Source: Tetranychus cinnabarinus
Lineage: Eukaryota; Arthropoda; Arachnida; Trombidiformes; Tetranychidae
Reading direction: 5' to 3'
NCBI GenBank assembly: GCA_022266195.1
Contig: WHVY01000006.1
Span: 4,278,001-4,342,000 of the forward strand
Length of the DNA: 64,000 nt
The notes under the pieces are model-generated. The model had not been told where the DNA came from and ran no database searches. It saw nothing but the letters and a program-made list of their open reading frames with translations. The first letter of the stretch is position 1, and every line of letters starts with the position of its first letter. Shown here piece after piece: positions 9,035 to 21,000 of this stretch. The position numbers and the translations under genes were made by a program.

Positions 9035-9657
9035 CTGTTTAAGATGAGAAATGACATCTAGAAATTATATTCAAGATTATAAATTACAGTAATGAACTTT
9101 CGTAAAATGAGTAAACAAAACTCTTAGTAAATAAAGATTATGGTGAGTTAACAATTGAGCTTTTCCTGGAAAAATTAATCAATCTAAGGTAAAGAACCTG
9201 AACTGTCATGACAACAAGGAAAAAGTCCAACTACTGAGTAATCATAAATTTAGCATACATTTAGGTTATCGGATGTAAAATTGATTCAAAGGAAGGAGTG
9301 ATTAATTGAAAAAATATTTTAAACTGTCGATAGAGAGACCAGTTGAAAATAACATACAAGATAACTCACAATGTCAGCGTAATTGGAATGACAATTTAGT
9401 GTATGAGTTACATCTTTTTAAATCTTATAAACTTTTCTGCAATTTATGTTAGCTAGAAAAAAAACATTTAATTTGATTTCGGTAAATAGCTCAATTTGAA
9501 TGATCGGAAAATTTAAGATTATGTTTTTATGCGTTTGTTGCAATACATAGCTTTTTTACATAATACAAATCCAGGATTGGGAAAATGAGTCTCATTGTGA
9601 GAATTTATTTGTCTGATGAAGCGCACTTAATGGCATAATCATCTTTCGAAAAACATT
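9035..9657. other. Spacer between the DDX41 duplicate and TMX1
   Basis: I see no gene, repeat or motif of note. The matched duplicate ends at 9034, and AATAAA for TMX1 on the minus strand is at 9658-9663. Confidence 0.5.
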
Positions 9658-9663
9658 TTTATT
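9658..9663 (-). terminator. Poly(A) hexamer of TMX1
   Basis: TTTATT on the + strand reads AATAAA on the minus strand, about 60 bases past the TMX1 stop codon. Confidence 0.6.
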
Positions 9664-9720
9664 CTAAATAAAAATATTATGACAAAAGATCATCGATAAA
9701 ACTATAATTCTGACCTAACT

Positions 9721-11287
9721 TCATTCAGCTTTGGTCTCTTTTACACTTTCCGGTTCTTTAGTAGACGATTCGACTTCGTCAGAGTCGCCCTTCTGTTGTG
9801 CGTTTTTCCTTCTTCTTAATTCTTTTTCATCATTGGACAGATTATTGTCTTGGACGTCCTCAATTAAATCTTCTTTTTCTCCAAGGGTTCGAGTTCTTGG
9901 CGAGTCCGAGCCACTGGGTGGGTGTTTAAATGGAAACAAGATATCAATGATGCAAACAATAATCTGAAAGAAAATAATAGATATCAATTAAAATGAAATA
10001 TTTGATTTGTTTGAATCGTGTAAAATACATGTATTTAACAGTTAACAAAGGATATAATTTAGGTGATGACAATGATAATTAAAATGATTTGCCACAAGTT
10101 TTGCTGGCATGAAAAGAGATGTGGATAGATATAGAAGATGATAAATTCAACAAAATAAACAGAATAGGGATTTACATTGCAAGAGATTGATCAAACTATA
10201 GATAAAAAACAGTATTGACAAGACACGTCGCATAAGAATATTCGACTTTCATTTAAATGATAATAAACTTACCAGTCCTAATATCGTTCCAAGAAGGATA
10301 GTTGCTAACGCAAAAAGAACGTATGATCCCCAATAAGGAATGCCATAGTCTTGAACAAGACGGTTATGGACAGCTCTCAAGGCCATAGATATTTTGAAAA
10401 AATGTGAAACAATTGACATCCTGAACATTAGAAAAAAAATTCATGGTTAAAACGAATAAATGATGCAGCGGAAAAGTATAAAAAGAATAGAAAGAATAGT
10501 CCAAAAAGTGTAGATAAAGTCAATAGAAAACGATAGATTGTGTAAAAGACAAATCTAAAATCTGAAAATGTCGCACTAAAATTAAAAAACGTGTGAAAAA
10601 TGTTGCTCACGCCAACAATGTAAAGACATTTCCTATATGAGTTTCCTATCAGATAAGTTAAGTATTTTTTCTAATTTGAAACCTTGCAGAATGGATAAAA
10701 CAGGAAATTTGAAAGAGAGATGTAAAGTTAGGGAAATTAAATTACTGGATTGAGCTTGGATGCTTCCAATTGGAAATGGTTTCTAAAGTTTGCCATCTTT
10801 TCTCTTCAACAAATTCCACGAAAGAGTTGGTATCACGGGATCCTTTGTATTGACGGAACTGGCCATCTTTAACACTGTAATGACCAAAATTTGAAAAATA
10901 GAATCAGTATCATAGAGAGAAATAGGCATATGACAGTGGAAACCATTCAAAAAGATCGATTAAAACTTACTGATAAATAGTTGGTAAAGCTGTAACCATG
11001 AAACGACCACTTAAACCGGGATTGGCAGTAACATCAATGTTGCCCACCTTAATATTGAGCTCATCACTCCAAGATGAAAAAGATTCCCAATGAGGTTCCA
11101 ATGACTGACAAGCTGGACACCATGGAGCATAAAATTCAACCATCCATTCACCTGTCAACAACCCATCCCAATTGTCTTCATTCAGCTTAATAAGTTTACC
11201 TTTACGACAAGAGACTTGATTATTAACTAAACAAAAACCAAATAATACAACAATGGTCAGTAACCAGCACTGAGGAGAGAAAGCCAT
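9721..11287 (-). CDS. TMX1: Thioredoxin-related transmembrane protein 1 (TMX1)
   Basis: Four exons, in transcript order 11287-10971, 10874-10746, 10420-10273 and 9963-9721, give 278 residues; vertebrate TMX1 has a similar length. Residues 1-27 are a signal peptide. The thioredoxin domain holds the active site WCPAC (C57 and C60; CPAC is the TMX1 signature rather than CGHC of PDI), PGLSGRF 90-96 and the cis-proline of TALPT (P102). A membrane helix spans about 181-207 (SYVLFALATILLGTILGLII), preceded by the family segment VQDYGIPYWGS. The C-terminal cytosolic tail is acidic and Lys/Glu-rich, with no KDEL. TMX1 is a type I ER membrane oxidoreductase acting on membrane-bound substrates. All junctions are GT-AG and keep frame (phases 2, 2, 0). 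Confidence 0.95.
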
Positions 11288-12688
11288 TTGGTTGATTGTG
11301 TGTGTTTCTGTGAGCGTGTAAGTAAAATATCTATGTGTGATGTTGACACTTTACAATACAATAGACAAATAGACAACTGTAAACAGATGACAAGACGGAA
11401 GAATGATATAGAGGAAAGGTAGAAAACTAAATAATAAAAAGATTCACTTAATTGTCCTCTACAATACTAATCAATCAATAAATCAACAAAACTTACAATT
11501 AAACAAAAATATGAAGCAAAAAAGAATAGGCATCGTTACGGAATAGAAAAAGTGAAAATAGTAAACCTAACCAGAAAATAAGAACCGGTTTATAACCGAC
11601 AACTACACTGATCTCTAGTGTTACGAAAATAAACTAAACTGTAAAAAATTTCACTTTCATCAAATAATCAATTGTCAATGAAAAAACTTGATTGTAAATA
11701 ATCAAAGACAGAAGGCTAAATAAAATAACGGTACAAGAAAAAAAAATTTACCTTCGACCTGAACTAATGTGCACTCATTAGCAAAAGAAATGTACCGGAA
11801 TGAGAGTGAAATCAATGTTAATCTGACAACACTTAAGCAGTTTAATCATTATCCAAATGATCAAACCTCCATATGGAGAAGCATTTATTTTTTAGTTTTT
11901 ATTCTATATTTACTATTCCTATTTCTATTTCAATTTTCAGAAGCCAAGAATCAGTTGAAATTAACCAATGACACAGTTTACTAGCAACACGCATTGGTCA
12001 ACAAGATTGACTTTAAATTGAAAATCAACCGATTTTAATTGGATCAAGTCTTGGTAGTTACAAACAATTTTCATTATCACTCAATTTTTTCTTGCTGGTT
12101 TCTGATGTTAAAGATGTTCAGTCTAGTTCACCAATTAGCAATTCATTTTCAGGGGGCATTCAAAAGATCACAATTAATCGAAGGTAGTTAATGTAGAAGT
12201 TAATCTGATTGATTATCGTAATCAACATTATTGTTTAAATAATCATCGCTGTCCAACATCAACTAATTCATTTGTACCTTTATTTTCATCTTACTCATCT
12301 TCAACAAAATCAACTAAATTATCCTCACTATATTCATAAACATCAATATGACCATTCTCATCATCACCAATGAATAACATAGTTTCAGGAGATCAACAAA
12401 TTCTGTGATGTTGAATCCATTGAGTATTTGAAACATTAGATCAAAGAGTAATACTCTTTGCATTAGATGGCGACAATCTATTTAAAACAATTCTGGTTTT
12501 ATCTTGTTATCATTAAACTTAAAAAATAACCAATCAAGATGTAAAATTGAGTAGAAACAAAATTGCCCGATAGATGTCTCTACCAAGAGCGTAATAAAAC
12601 AAATGATACCGTTCTCTACACCGTCTTAAATTAATTGAATTAAATTAAGTTTTAATTTATTTTTTTTTTGTTTTTATTTATATTTTAG
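11288..12688. other. TMX1 upstream region, no clear gene
   Basis: This is AT-rich sequence upstream of TMX1. A 71-codon frame at 11769-11984 (+) opens with GTG and is mostly a hydrophobic pyrimidine-rich stretch; I do not call it. Nothing else stands out before the candidate exon at 12689. Confidence 0.4.
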
Positions 12689-12768
12689 ATCACTTCTGGA
12701 TACTCTGTGCACCTAGTGAATTCATCGGATGGTACTGATTTTCGTTTATTTGTGTCAAAACAATCAAG
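12689..12768 (+). other. Candidate internal exon of an unknown gene
   Basis: A long T-rich tract ending in TTTTAG precedes position 12689, and AAG|GTAAGT follows 12768. Of the three frames only one is open across the 80 nt, giving about 26 residues (ITSGYSVHLVNSSDGTDF and on). Composition is less AT-rich than the surroundings. No partner exon could be assigned. It could be a coding or leader exon of a gene with very long introns, or chance. Confidence 0.3.
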
Positions 12769-13321
12769 GTAAGTCTGATTCTTTCGATACTCTAAAATAG
12801 AATAAAAAATCACATTTCTTTTAAAGAAATGTAGAACGAAAAAACAACCAAATTAAAAAAAACCAAAACGAAAAAATAGACAAAAAAGCAAAAACATTTT
12901 TTTCTTTTTTCAATTTTTAATTGTTTTTTCTTTTTACGAAAAAAAAACTCACAGAAACCAGAATTAAATTGAATTGAATTCAATCAAACTAGCCATAACT
13001 AACTCTCTGATTTTTTTCCTAATTTACCTGAGCGAATAACACACAACATCATCAAGACCTGGACATCAACAAGACAGTCTCATAAAACAGGAAAATCATA
13101 GCAATCCAGAATCAATTGGACTCCAACGCAGCTAAATTTTGATTTAAATTTTTCACCTGATATAATACCACACTCATAAAGACGTCTCATCACCTTATTT
13201 TAATATATTTACTCTCCCTTATAATTTAATTTTCACCAAAATTTTCTTATTTTTCACCCTTTAATTGTTCAATTCAATTCAATTCCAGTCCTAACAATTC
13301 TTGTAATATTTCATTTTTGTA

Positions 13322-13435
13322 AACGGTAGCGGAAACCGTAATTTTATGGCACTGTACTACGAGTGCGGTGTCCGGATTCATTCTTCATATGTTCGAGTGA
13401 ATCCGTTTGGGATTAGCGGTATCCTTATTCCTGTA
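13322..13435. other. GC-richer block with strong hairpin, unidentified
   Basis: The hairpin arms are 13373-13383 and 13395-13405 (CGGATTCATTC against GAGTGAATCCG, one G-T wobble). Shorter 5-bp hairpins lie to the left (ACGGT/ACCGT and GCACT/AGTGC). The words GCGGTGTCC and GCGGTATCC repeat on either side. The composition differs from the surrounding AT-rich DNA. It may be a transposon end, a SINE-like fragment or a structured RNA; I cannot tell which. Confidence 0.35.
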
Positions 13436-15051
13436 ACAAGGTGAAATTAATTAATAAACCAAGTCTTTTTGAAGTGAAAAGCTGTGCAAATAATTTGCTA
13501 TAAAAGACGATCTTTACGACTCTTCAATTAAGGTAAATGAGAGTTTCTGAAATAGCCATATAAAATAGGAATGTCTATTATAATCAAATCCATTTTATCA
13601 CCGATTATGGCTGATTTAGCTCATTAAAGCACTAAATTTTCAATTGTTGACTGAACAATGAACCTGATTCACTTTCACTTTACATTTGCCTATTTTGAGG
13701 CTTTACGGTTCAGAATGAGCTTTGCTCAAGTTATTATAACCGCTTTATACGCCATGATCATCGCATGTTTACTGGAACATTAAAATTGCTTAATAAACTG
13801 ATGAAAAGCTTTAGATTCAACTTTAAACCCTCTTCAACCTGAACATCATTTTCCTGTACAATTATGGATTTTAATCAACGTTTTTTTGCATTTAACCATT
13901 TCTCCATCAACATAATGAATTAAACACTTGATTAGAGCATTTTTTCATCTTGTTTTTTTCAAGTTTCACCCAGCGAAATGATTTTCATTCAATTACAAAA
14001 CATGAAACTATTTCATGTTGTTGGTTGATGATGAGAAGGTGGATGATGAAGATTAGGATGAAACAATCATGAAGAAGATGATAATGAAACAACAAATAAT
14101 AAGTTATAAATGATTATAAGATGATTTAAGTGATTAATGTAAAAGTGACTTGCATTTGGAAAGTAAAGCAAGCAAAAGAGGTGAGGTTAAAATGTATTAG
14201 TTAAAATAATTAACAAAAATTTATCATTAACGTTAACGTTAACTTGTTTAAATTGATTGCGATGAACGATAATTCAAGAGATGAATGAATTTTAATTAAT
14301 ATTTCAAGTGGACTTTACCAAGTCAACGCATTAAGGTTAACATAAATCATTGAAGACTTTTCCACTTTGTTTCAATTGTCTTTTCACCAAGTTTATCCAT
14401 TCAAATGGATTTGGTTGATGATCATTGATTGCTTGTAATTATACTGATAAAGTGAGTTAATATATAAATGTCAATTGAAATTATGATTGAAATGTCAAGT
14501 GAAATGATGAAAAAAAAGATGAAATGAAGAAAAAGATTTACATTTTTCTTGAAACTTTCATTATCAGAGTTGCTTACGGCTTATGCCAAAATGCAAGATA
14601 TTTACTGATCACAATGATAATCCTAAATGGTTAAATATGATATACATTAATAACTGTTTATATGAGTGATTATATCAAGAAAATTAAACTAATGATTAAG
14701 CATAAAGATGAGTAAAGTATGATTTAGCAAATAGTTAAATGAAAATGAGGATAAATTTGATTTGTTTTTCAAGTGAAACATTACAGTTGCCGGTTTCAGG
14801 TCAAATCAAGATTAGGTTTTAAAATTGGTTGTTTTTGTGGTTCAACAAATCAGTTAAACAAATATGAATTGATTGCTTAAAGGTTAATTAATTAAGTGTA
14901 CATCTCAAGCCCACTCTAGGTAATTTTAATGGAAATGCAAAGTTGAAAGATCAAAAATAATAAACCCAAACGAGTAATCAATGGATTGTCACTTGACTAA
15001 AGTCATCTTTTTTTAGGTTCCTTCATTTGATTGCTTTCCATCAACATTTTG

Positions 15052-15098
15052 ATTATTATTATTATTATTATTAATAGTAATAATAATAATGATAATAA
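15052..15098. repeat. (ATT)n/(AAT)n microsatellite, inverted
   Basis: A run of ATT units passes into AATAATAAT units, so the two halves are mutually complementary and could fold back. Confidence 0.7.
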
Positions 15099-18000
15099 GA
15101 TTCACACGGAAATTTTAATAATATTGAACAGAGCCGAGAATAATTTTCATGCTGAGATCTTCTGGTTTCCAGGAGGATTCCTATTATTGAAGATGAGATT
15201 GATGAAGAAATAAATTGAATGAAATTGCGTGAAAATTACCCCACATAAGCGTTGAATTTAGTGCAGTAAGATCAACTCTATTAGGTCAACCTATTTCCAA
15301 CCTTCCCCTAGACAATAATGAAAATCTTTCAACGTAAAAGTCGCCTTGATGAGCATTTTTGATGCAACAAGCTCAACTCCATTGGGTTGAAATAATTGTA
15401 ACCTTTGGCTTAACCAGATTAAATTATGATGAAGATAGCTATGAATATTTTTTCAACAATTGGTGTAAATGAATATTGACAGAAGCTTGTAAGGCCTGGT
15501 TAATTTGGGTTTTGTTTTTTTACCAGATTTTGTTTTGTCTTTTCATCCTTTTTTTGCTGTTAGCAAATGTTATTGTGATCAATTTTTTGATAATTTGTAA
15601 TTTATTGTTGTAAGATAATGTTCACTTTCAATGAATCTTTTTGACAGTTTATCAATGTTAACAGAGTAATCTTGATGTTATTATGTATCAAAGTGTTGAC
15701 AATGTCCCATAACAAACAACGGGAAAGCTGAAAGTTTGATGGGACAAGAAAATCAAAAGTGAACCCAAAACAGATGTAAGATGAACAAGCTTTAGTTAAG
15801 GCTATTATCATCACTTGTTAGCCAAACTGATTAGGTCAGTGTCTTAAAATGAAGATCAATTGAACATCATCTTTAATCATCATCATTAACATTGTCACTG
15901 CCATTTTTGCTATAACATTACATTAAATCACAAAGGACAAGACATGAAAGCCTGATTTGGCCTATCAGCAAGAAAACAGATTAATATTATCGATTGAATT
16001 TCATTGACTTTCATTGATTCAACTTGTGTTCCGTATTCACTGGGAATCAAGTAAACATGGATTTGTTATGCTCTAAATTTAGCCTTAATTTGCATATGAA
16101 ATGTTTTAAAATTGTGTGTTAATCAGTAAATTAAATTTTCATCTCTTTCATGTTCAAACTAATTATAACATTTTTGATGATTATAAAGGGATAAAAAAAG
16201 GTAACAATTTAATACGATTAAATTATGAATTTAAAAAGAGATGAAGAGAAAAATTTGCTTACAATTGAACCTTTTTTTTGTAGCTTATTTCAAATGTACT
16301 GTGTTCAGGTCAAATCAATCATTTGGTTGACCTTTTTTTTACTTGATCAATACTTTTAGGTTAAAATTGATATTGTTGACCATTTCAATTGCATGATATG
16401 AAATCATTGAAAGGTCAAACGGATAATAATCTAATTAATAGACACGCAATTGATTGAAATCACAATGTTGAGTGAAGCTTTCAAAGGTTAAAACCATTGA
16501 AAGGTTTAACTTGTTAATCATTGTCAGAGTTGCCCTTTCATTTAAATTTACAATTAGTTGATTATAATTGTAATGGTCATGATTATGTTTATCATCGTGA
16601 TTAGCCTTTCTTGTATTTACATAAAAAGGCACAAAAAAAGACTTCCAGTTGACAGATTTACAAGCCAGAAAAGCTGGAGAAACAAAAAAAAATATTTAAG
16701 TCAATGAGTTATGATGAATCTATGTCCAGACCTTTCAAGATGATGAATTATTATTAAGATGGAAATATTTATAATTCAAGTTAATCATTATCATCACCAT
16801 CATGATAATCACCAGTAAGTTAAGAGCAAAAAAAACATGGAAACGCAAAGAAAAACAACAAAACTTGAAATGTAAATTGCAAGTCTTGGTAAAGGTTTAA
16901 TTTTGGGCTTTTTGTTTTTCAACCTTTTCAACGTTTTCCAGCTAAATTGGACATCTAAATGATGATTAAATTAATGGTGAAGTTGATACATATTTGGCGA
17001 TGATTAAGTATGAACAAAATGATGATGGCAAAAATGCGATCAAAATAAAACAAAACAAAATGGTGACTCTTCAGAGTGTATTTGACAAGGCGAAATAAAA
17101 ATGGTTATTCATCTTGATTATCGGGCAATTTTAATGATTATTAATGTAGGTAAATAACACTTTGTCTCATCATTGGCCCATTAACACTTAATAAAAAAAG
17201 GTACAATCCTTTAGCTAAGCTAAAATAGACTTGTGCGAAAAGCTAATCTATTAATATCATGTTGAAGGTTTGATATTAATACATTGAGTACATTGAGTTG
17301 AGATTACAGGTATTAGTGATAATGTTTTAGACGATGGATAATGAATTGAAATTGAAATTATAAATCAAGCAATCAACTTGCAATTGATGATGATTTAAAC
17401 CTGATTATAGTGAAAATTGTAATTTAATTTACAATGTAAGATTATCATCATGGGATTTGCTCAGTGTTTTTGAAAAGGTTAATAAAGGGATAAAGATTCA
17501 ATTAAAAGATTAGCAGATGAATGAAACTTGTTTAAAATTAAATCTTCTCCTTCTGCCAAAAGGTTCATGATCATCTTCATTCCCAAATTGTTGTCTCTTT
17601 CATTATTATAATGGTCAGTTTAGCTATTCACAGATTAACACACTCATGATAACCTGTAATTAGAGTTTTGAAACTTGAAACTTGATGAATGATCCGTTGG
17701 TACCACAAATAAGTAGATCCTGCAATTTGGGCTGGTTATGGTATGCATCCTTGGAAGGTCAATTGTTTCCGTGGTCCATCATTATCATTATTATCCTAAT
17801 GATTACTGTGTTAAGATCGTGATTTCAAGTTTTATATTAGCAAACCATAAACACTTTTGGGTGAAAGGTGAAAGTAAATCCTGTTGTGGAGGGCTTTAAT
17901 TGAAATCCTGTTAATTGACTACAAGTTACAAGGCAATTTGCTTGGTTCCTGAATTAATAGAGATTAATAATAAATTAATGGCTTCATTTTTTTAATTATC

Positions 18001-21000
18001 GCTTTTATAGCGGTTGCAAATGTATTTCAAATCAAAAATTAAAAATGGAGAGACTTACCAGATTCTGGAAGCTAAATGTATTACAATCCATAATTTACTT
18101 TTCTTTAATGGGTAAATCTTCACTCATTAAATCAACTCTTTCTGTTGAACTGAATCGTTCAAAAATTTCGTGTTCATCGATTAGTTATACTGAGTTTTCA
18201 ATTCGTTTGAACTTGAGGTGTTGAGATGACCTAAGAAATAAGACGTTATAAAACATGAGCACAAAAAGGGTTAACTAAAATTATGTGATGAAATTATGTT
18301 TACTTGCGTCATTTTTAAGTTGAATAATGGTTCAATTAAAATCAATATAACAGTAGATTGTATGGAAGATGATAATGAACATTTTTCACAATCAAATTTT
18401 GGGTATAAAATTGTCCATTGAGTTGAAAATAGTGATTTTTTAAATTACTTTACGCCAAGAATCAAGGTTAATTTACGTTGATTTATTTGTGTCCAGCCCC
18501 GAATCAAGTGAAAATCGCGTTAACAAATTTAACCCGACCATTTGGGAACTGCAAAACATCATGAGATGATTCTAATCACGTTCAACTGTTGATATAGTTG
18601 AATTAAACTGTTACTTCCAATCATGATCAGGATCTATCAAAAAAAGGAAGCAAAAGAAGAGAAAAAAAAATGGTAAACAAATTTTTGTTTGTAATGAAAA
18701 AAAAAGGTTAAGTATCTAATAATTTGAATTACAACACTATTAATGACAATATATCAGGTTATTTGCAATTAAAATTGACTTCATTATGGGACATTATTGG
18801 GAACTGATCATATGGACAAGACATTAATCACAATTAAGGCAGCTTTCACACCAAGGGTTCCCACTAGTGGTAAAGTCTTTGAGTCATCCAAGTCCCATCA
18901 GGTTAGACAGTTAATCTTGTTGGTCAGCCTTTTCCTGAGTTGCCCGTTTTGACTTTGAATATTTTTCTGGATAAGGAAATTCAAGCAATTCTTGATTAAG
19001 TAATGTAAGTTAATTATTTATCCATAAAATAATAAAAATTGTTATTAAATTAGTTCAGTCAATTGATGTACAAAAGAAGTGAACCAGCAAATAAAGTATA
19101 CTTAAATAAATAGGGCCTCAATGTTTATGCTTTGATTTATACAATACTAAACTTACCAGTTTTTCATTTTTGAAGTTCACTTGCAATAATCAACATTTTC
19201 AGCTGCTAACTGGTTTGTTTGTGTTCAAATTCAATTATTTATGCCGTTGTAAATTCAATTAAATTATTGGGCCAAATTGAGCATTGATTGACAATCGGCT
19301 GGTTTATTAAAAATTGTTTAAAATGTGGCAGCATCAACAAACCCAGGTCTTGTAAATATCAATTTACATCAGGCAAAGAGAGTAAAGGTTGAAGGCTTTT
19401 CAAGGTTTTTAAGGTTCATTTTCTGGGTTAGTTGATTATTTTCCTTTAACTTAATTAATGTCAATCAAGATCTCTAAATCAAACGCCATGATTACCATCA
19501 TCACCATCACTATCAACATCATGAGTGAACATCTTTCCCATTTATGATAGCTGCAAACAATTGATTAAACATTGAATGTGAAACCATATTAAGGCATTTC
19601 CCAAGTCACTGAAATTAATGAAAAAAAAGATTCAGTTAGATATTTAATTAAAGCTCAATTAAAATTAAGTAAAGATTTTAAAAGGTTTAAATTGATTTAC
19701 TTTTCCGATTAAATATTCTCTCATTAAGATGCTATTTAGCGTATCTTTTCATGATTGAGTAGCTTTCGAACAAGAAACTTATTCTGGTTGAAGTTAGCAA
19801 AAAAATCAAACCTTTTCTGATCTTTAAACTGTTTCAAAAGTCGCGTGGTTAATCTGAAGATACTCACAGCATCATTAATTTCCTTTTGTCGATTCCTCTT
19901 CTGCTTCATCACTTTTATTTCTTTTCATGGTTCCAAATTTTCTTCTCCTTGTCTTCCACCAATTCATCATCATCATCACCACCAACTCAATCCGAGGTTG
20001 CTTAATCCCTTGAGATTTTTTTGTATTTGCTAATACAACCGTAAGCGATTGAAGTTACTCTTTTATTATCATCGCCATCAACATCATGAGCCATCATAAT
20101 CATCATTAGCCCATCAATAATCCACTAATTATCTTGATACAAAGAGATCGTCTGAATCTATCTTTTGGCAAATTACAACTCTTTTCATATCCATCATTGG
20201 TCAAGACCAGTCAGTTTAATGAAATTTCGTGAATATTGTTTCAATTCAACGTTTCAAATTAAACACCATAATTACCAGGAAATTAAATCTTTATTCACGA
20301 TGAATACCAGAAATATAAAATACAGAATTCAAATTCAGTAGTCTCTCATAGTCAACCTAGTCTTAAGAAAGAAATATTCAGTAAACTAAAAGCTGTTTTT
20401 TCAATTTGCAAGAAACAATGAATAATTTGATTTTCTTACCTCCTCTCAATGAAAATTTAATTACCAGAGACACAATATAACCACTTCGCTAGATAACTGC
20501 AGATGTCATAACATAACAATAAGCTATTAATTAACAAAAACAATCAATATTTATACAATACAATATACAAAGCTTATAAGACAATACAACTCGTCAATAA
20601 AAAAATGACGTCTAATTATGGCTATCGCCCTCTCTTAATCAATTATTGATCTTCAATGAGCTCGAAATTTAAATGTGCAATTTTTGCTGTCAACATGAAA
20701 AGATGGAAGCTGAACAATAGAGATTTTTAACGAAAATGTTGACCATCATTAATGTTATCATCAGTTGTTTTCGAGGTGTTAATAGTTGAACATTTAAAAG
20801 ATGAACACAGTAAATTATCAGTAAGTTTACTCGCAACTCTATTGTAATGAGTATGAAAGGTGGAAACAAAATAAAAGCTTAATAAACCAGCGAAAAAGCA
20901 GTTTTTATAAAGACATTTCAAACATTCTTGTTTTGAAACATGTTCAACATCTTTACATAATCATCATTATGATCATCATCTCTTGAATTTTATCATGTTT

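Noticed and set aside
13384..13406. GTTCGAGTGAATCC resembling a tRNA T-arm
   Set aside because: No A-box, acceptor stem or anticodon arm can be placed upstream; the region folds as a different hairpin.
18838..18960. Exon-like open stretch (AFTPRVPTSGKVF...) ending at CAG|GTTAGA
   Set aside because: Weak donor, no polypyrimidine acceptor upstream and no recognised similarity.
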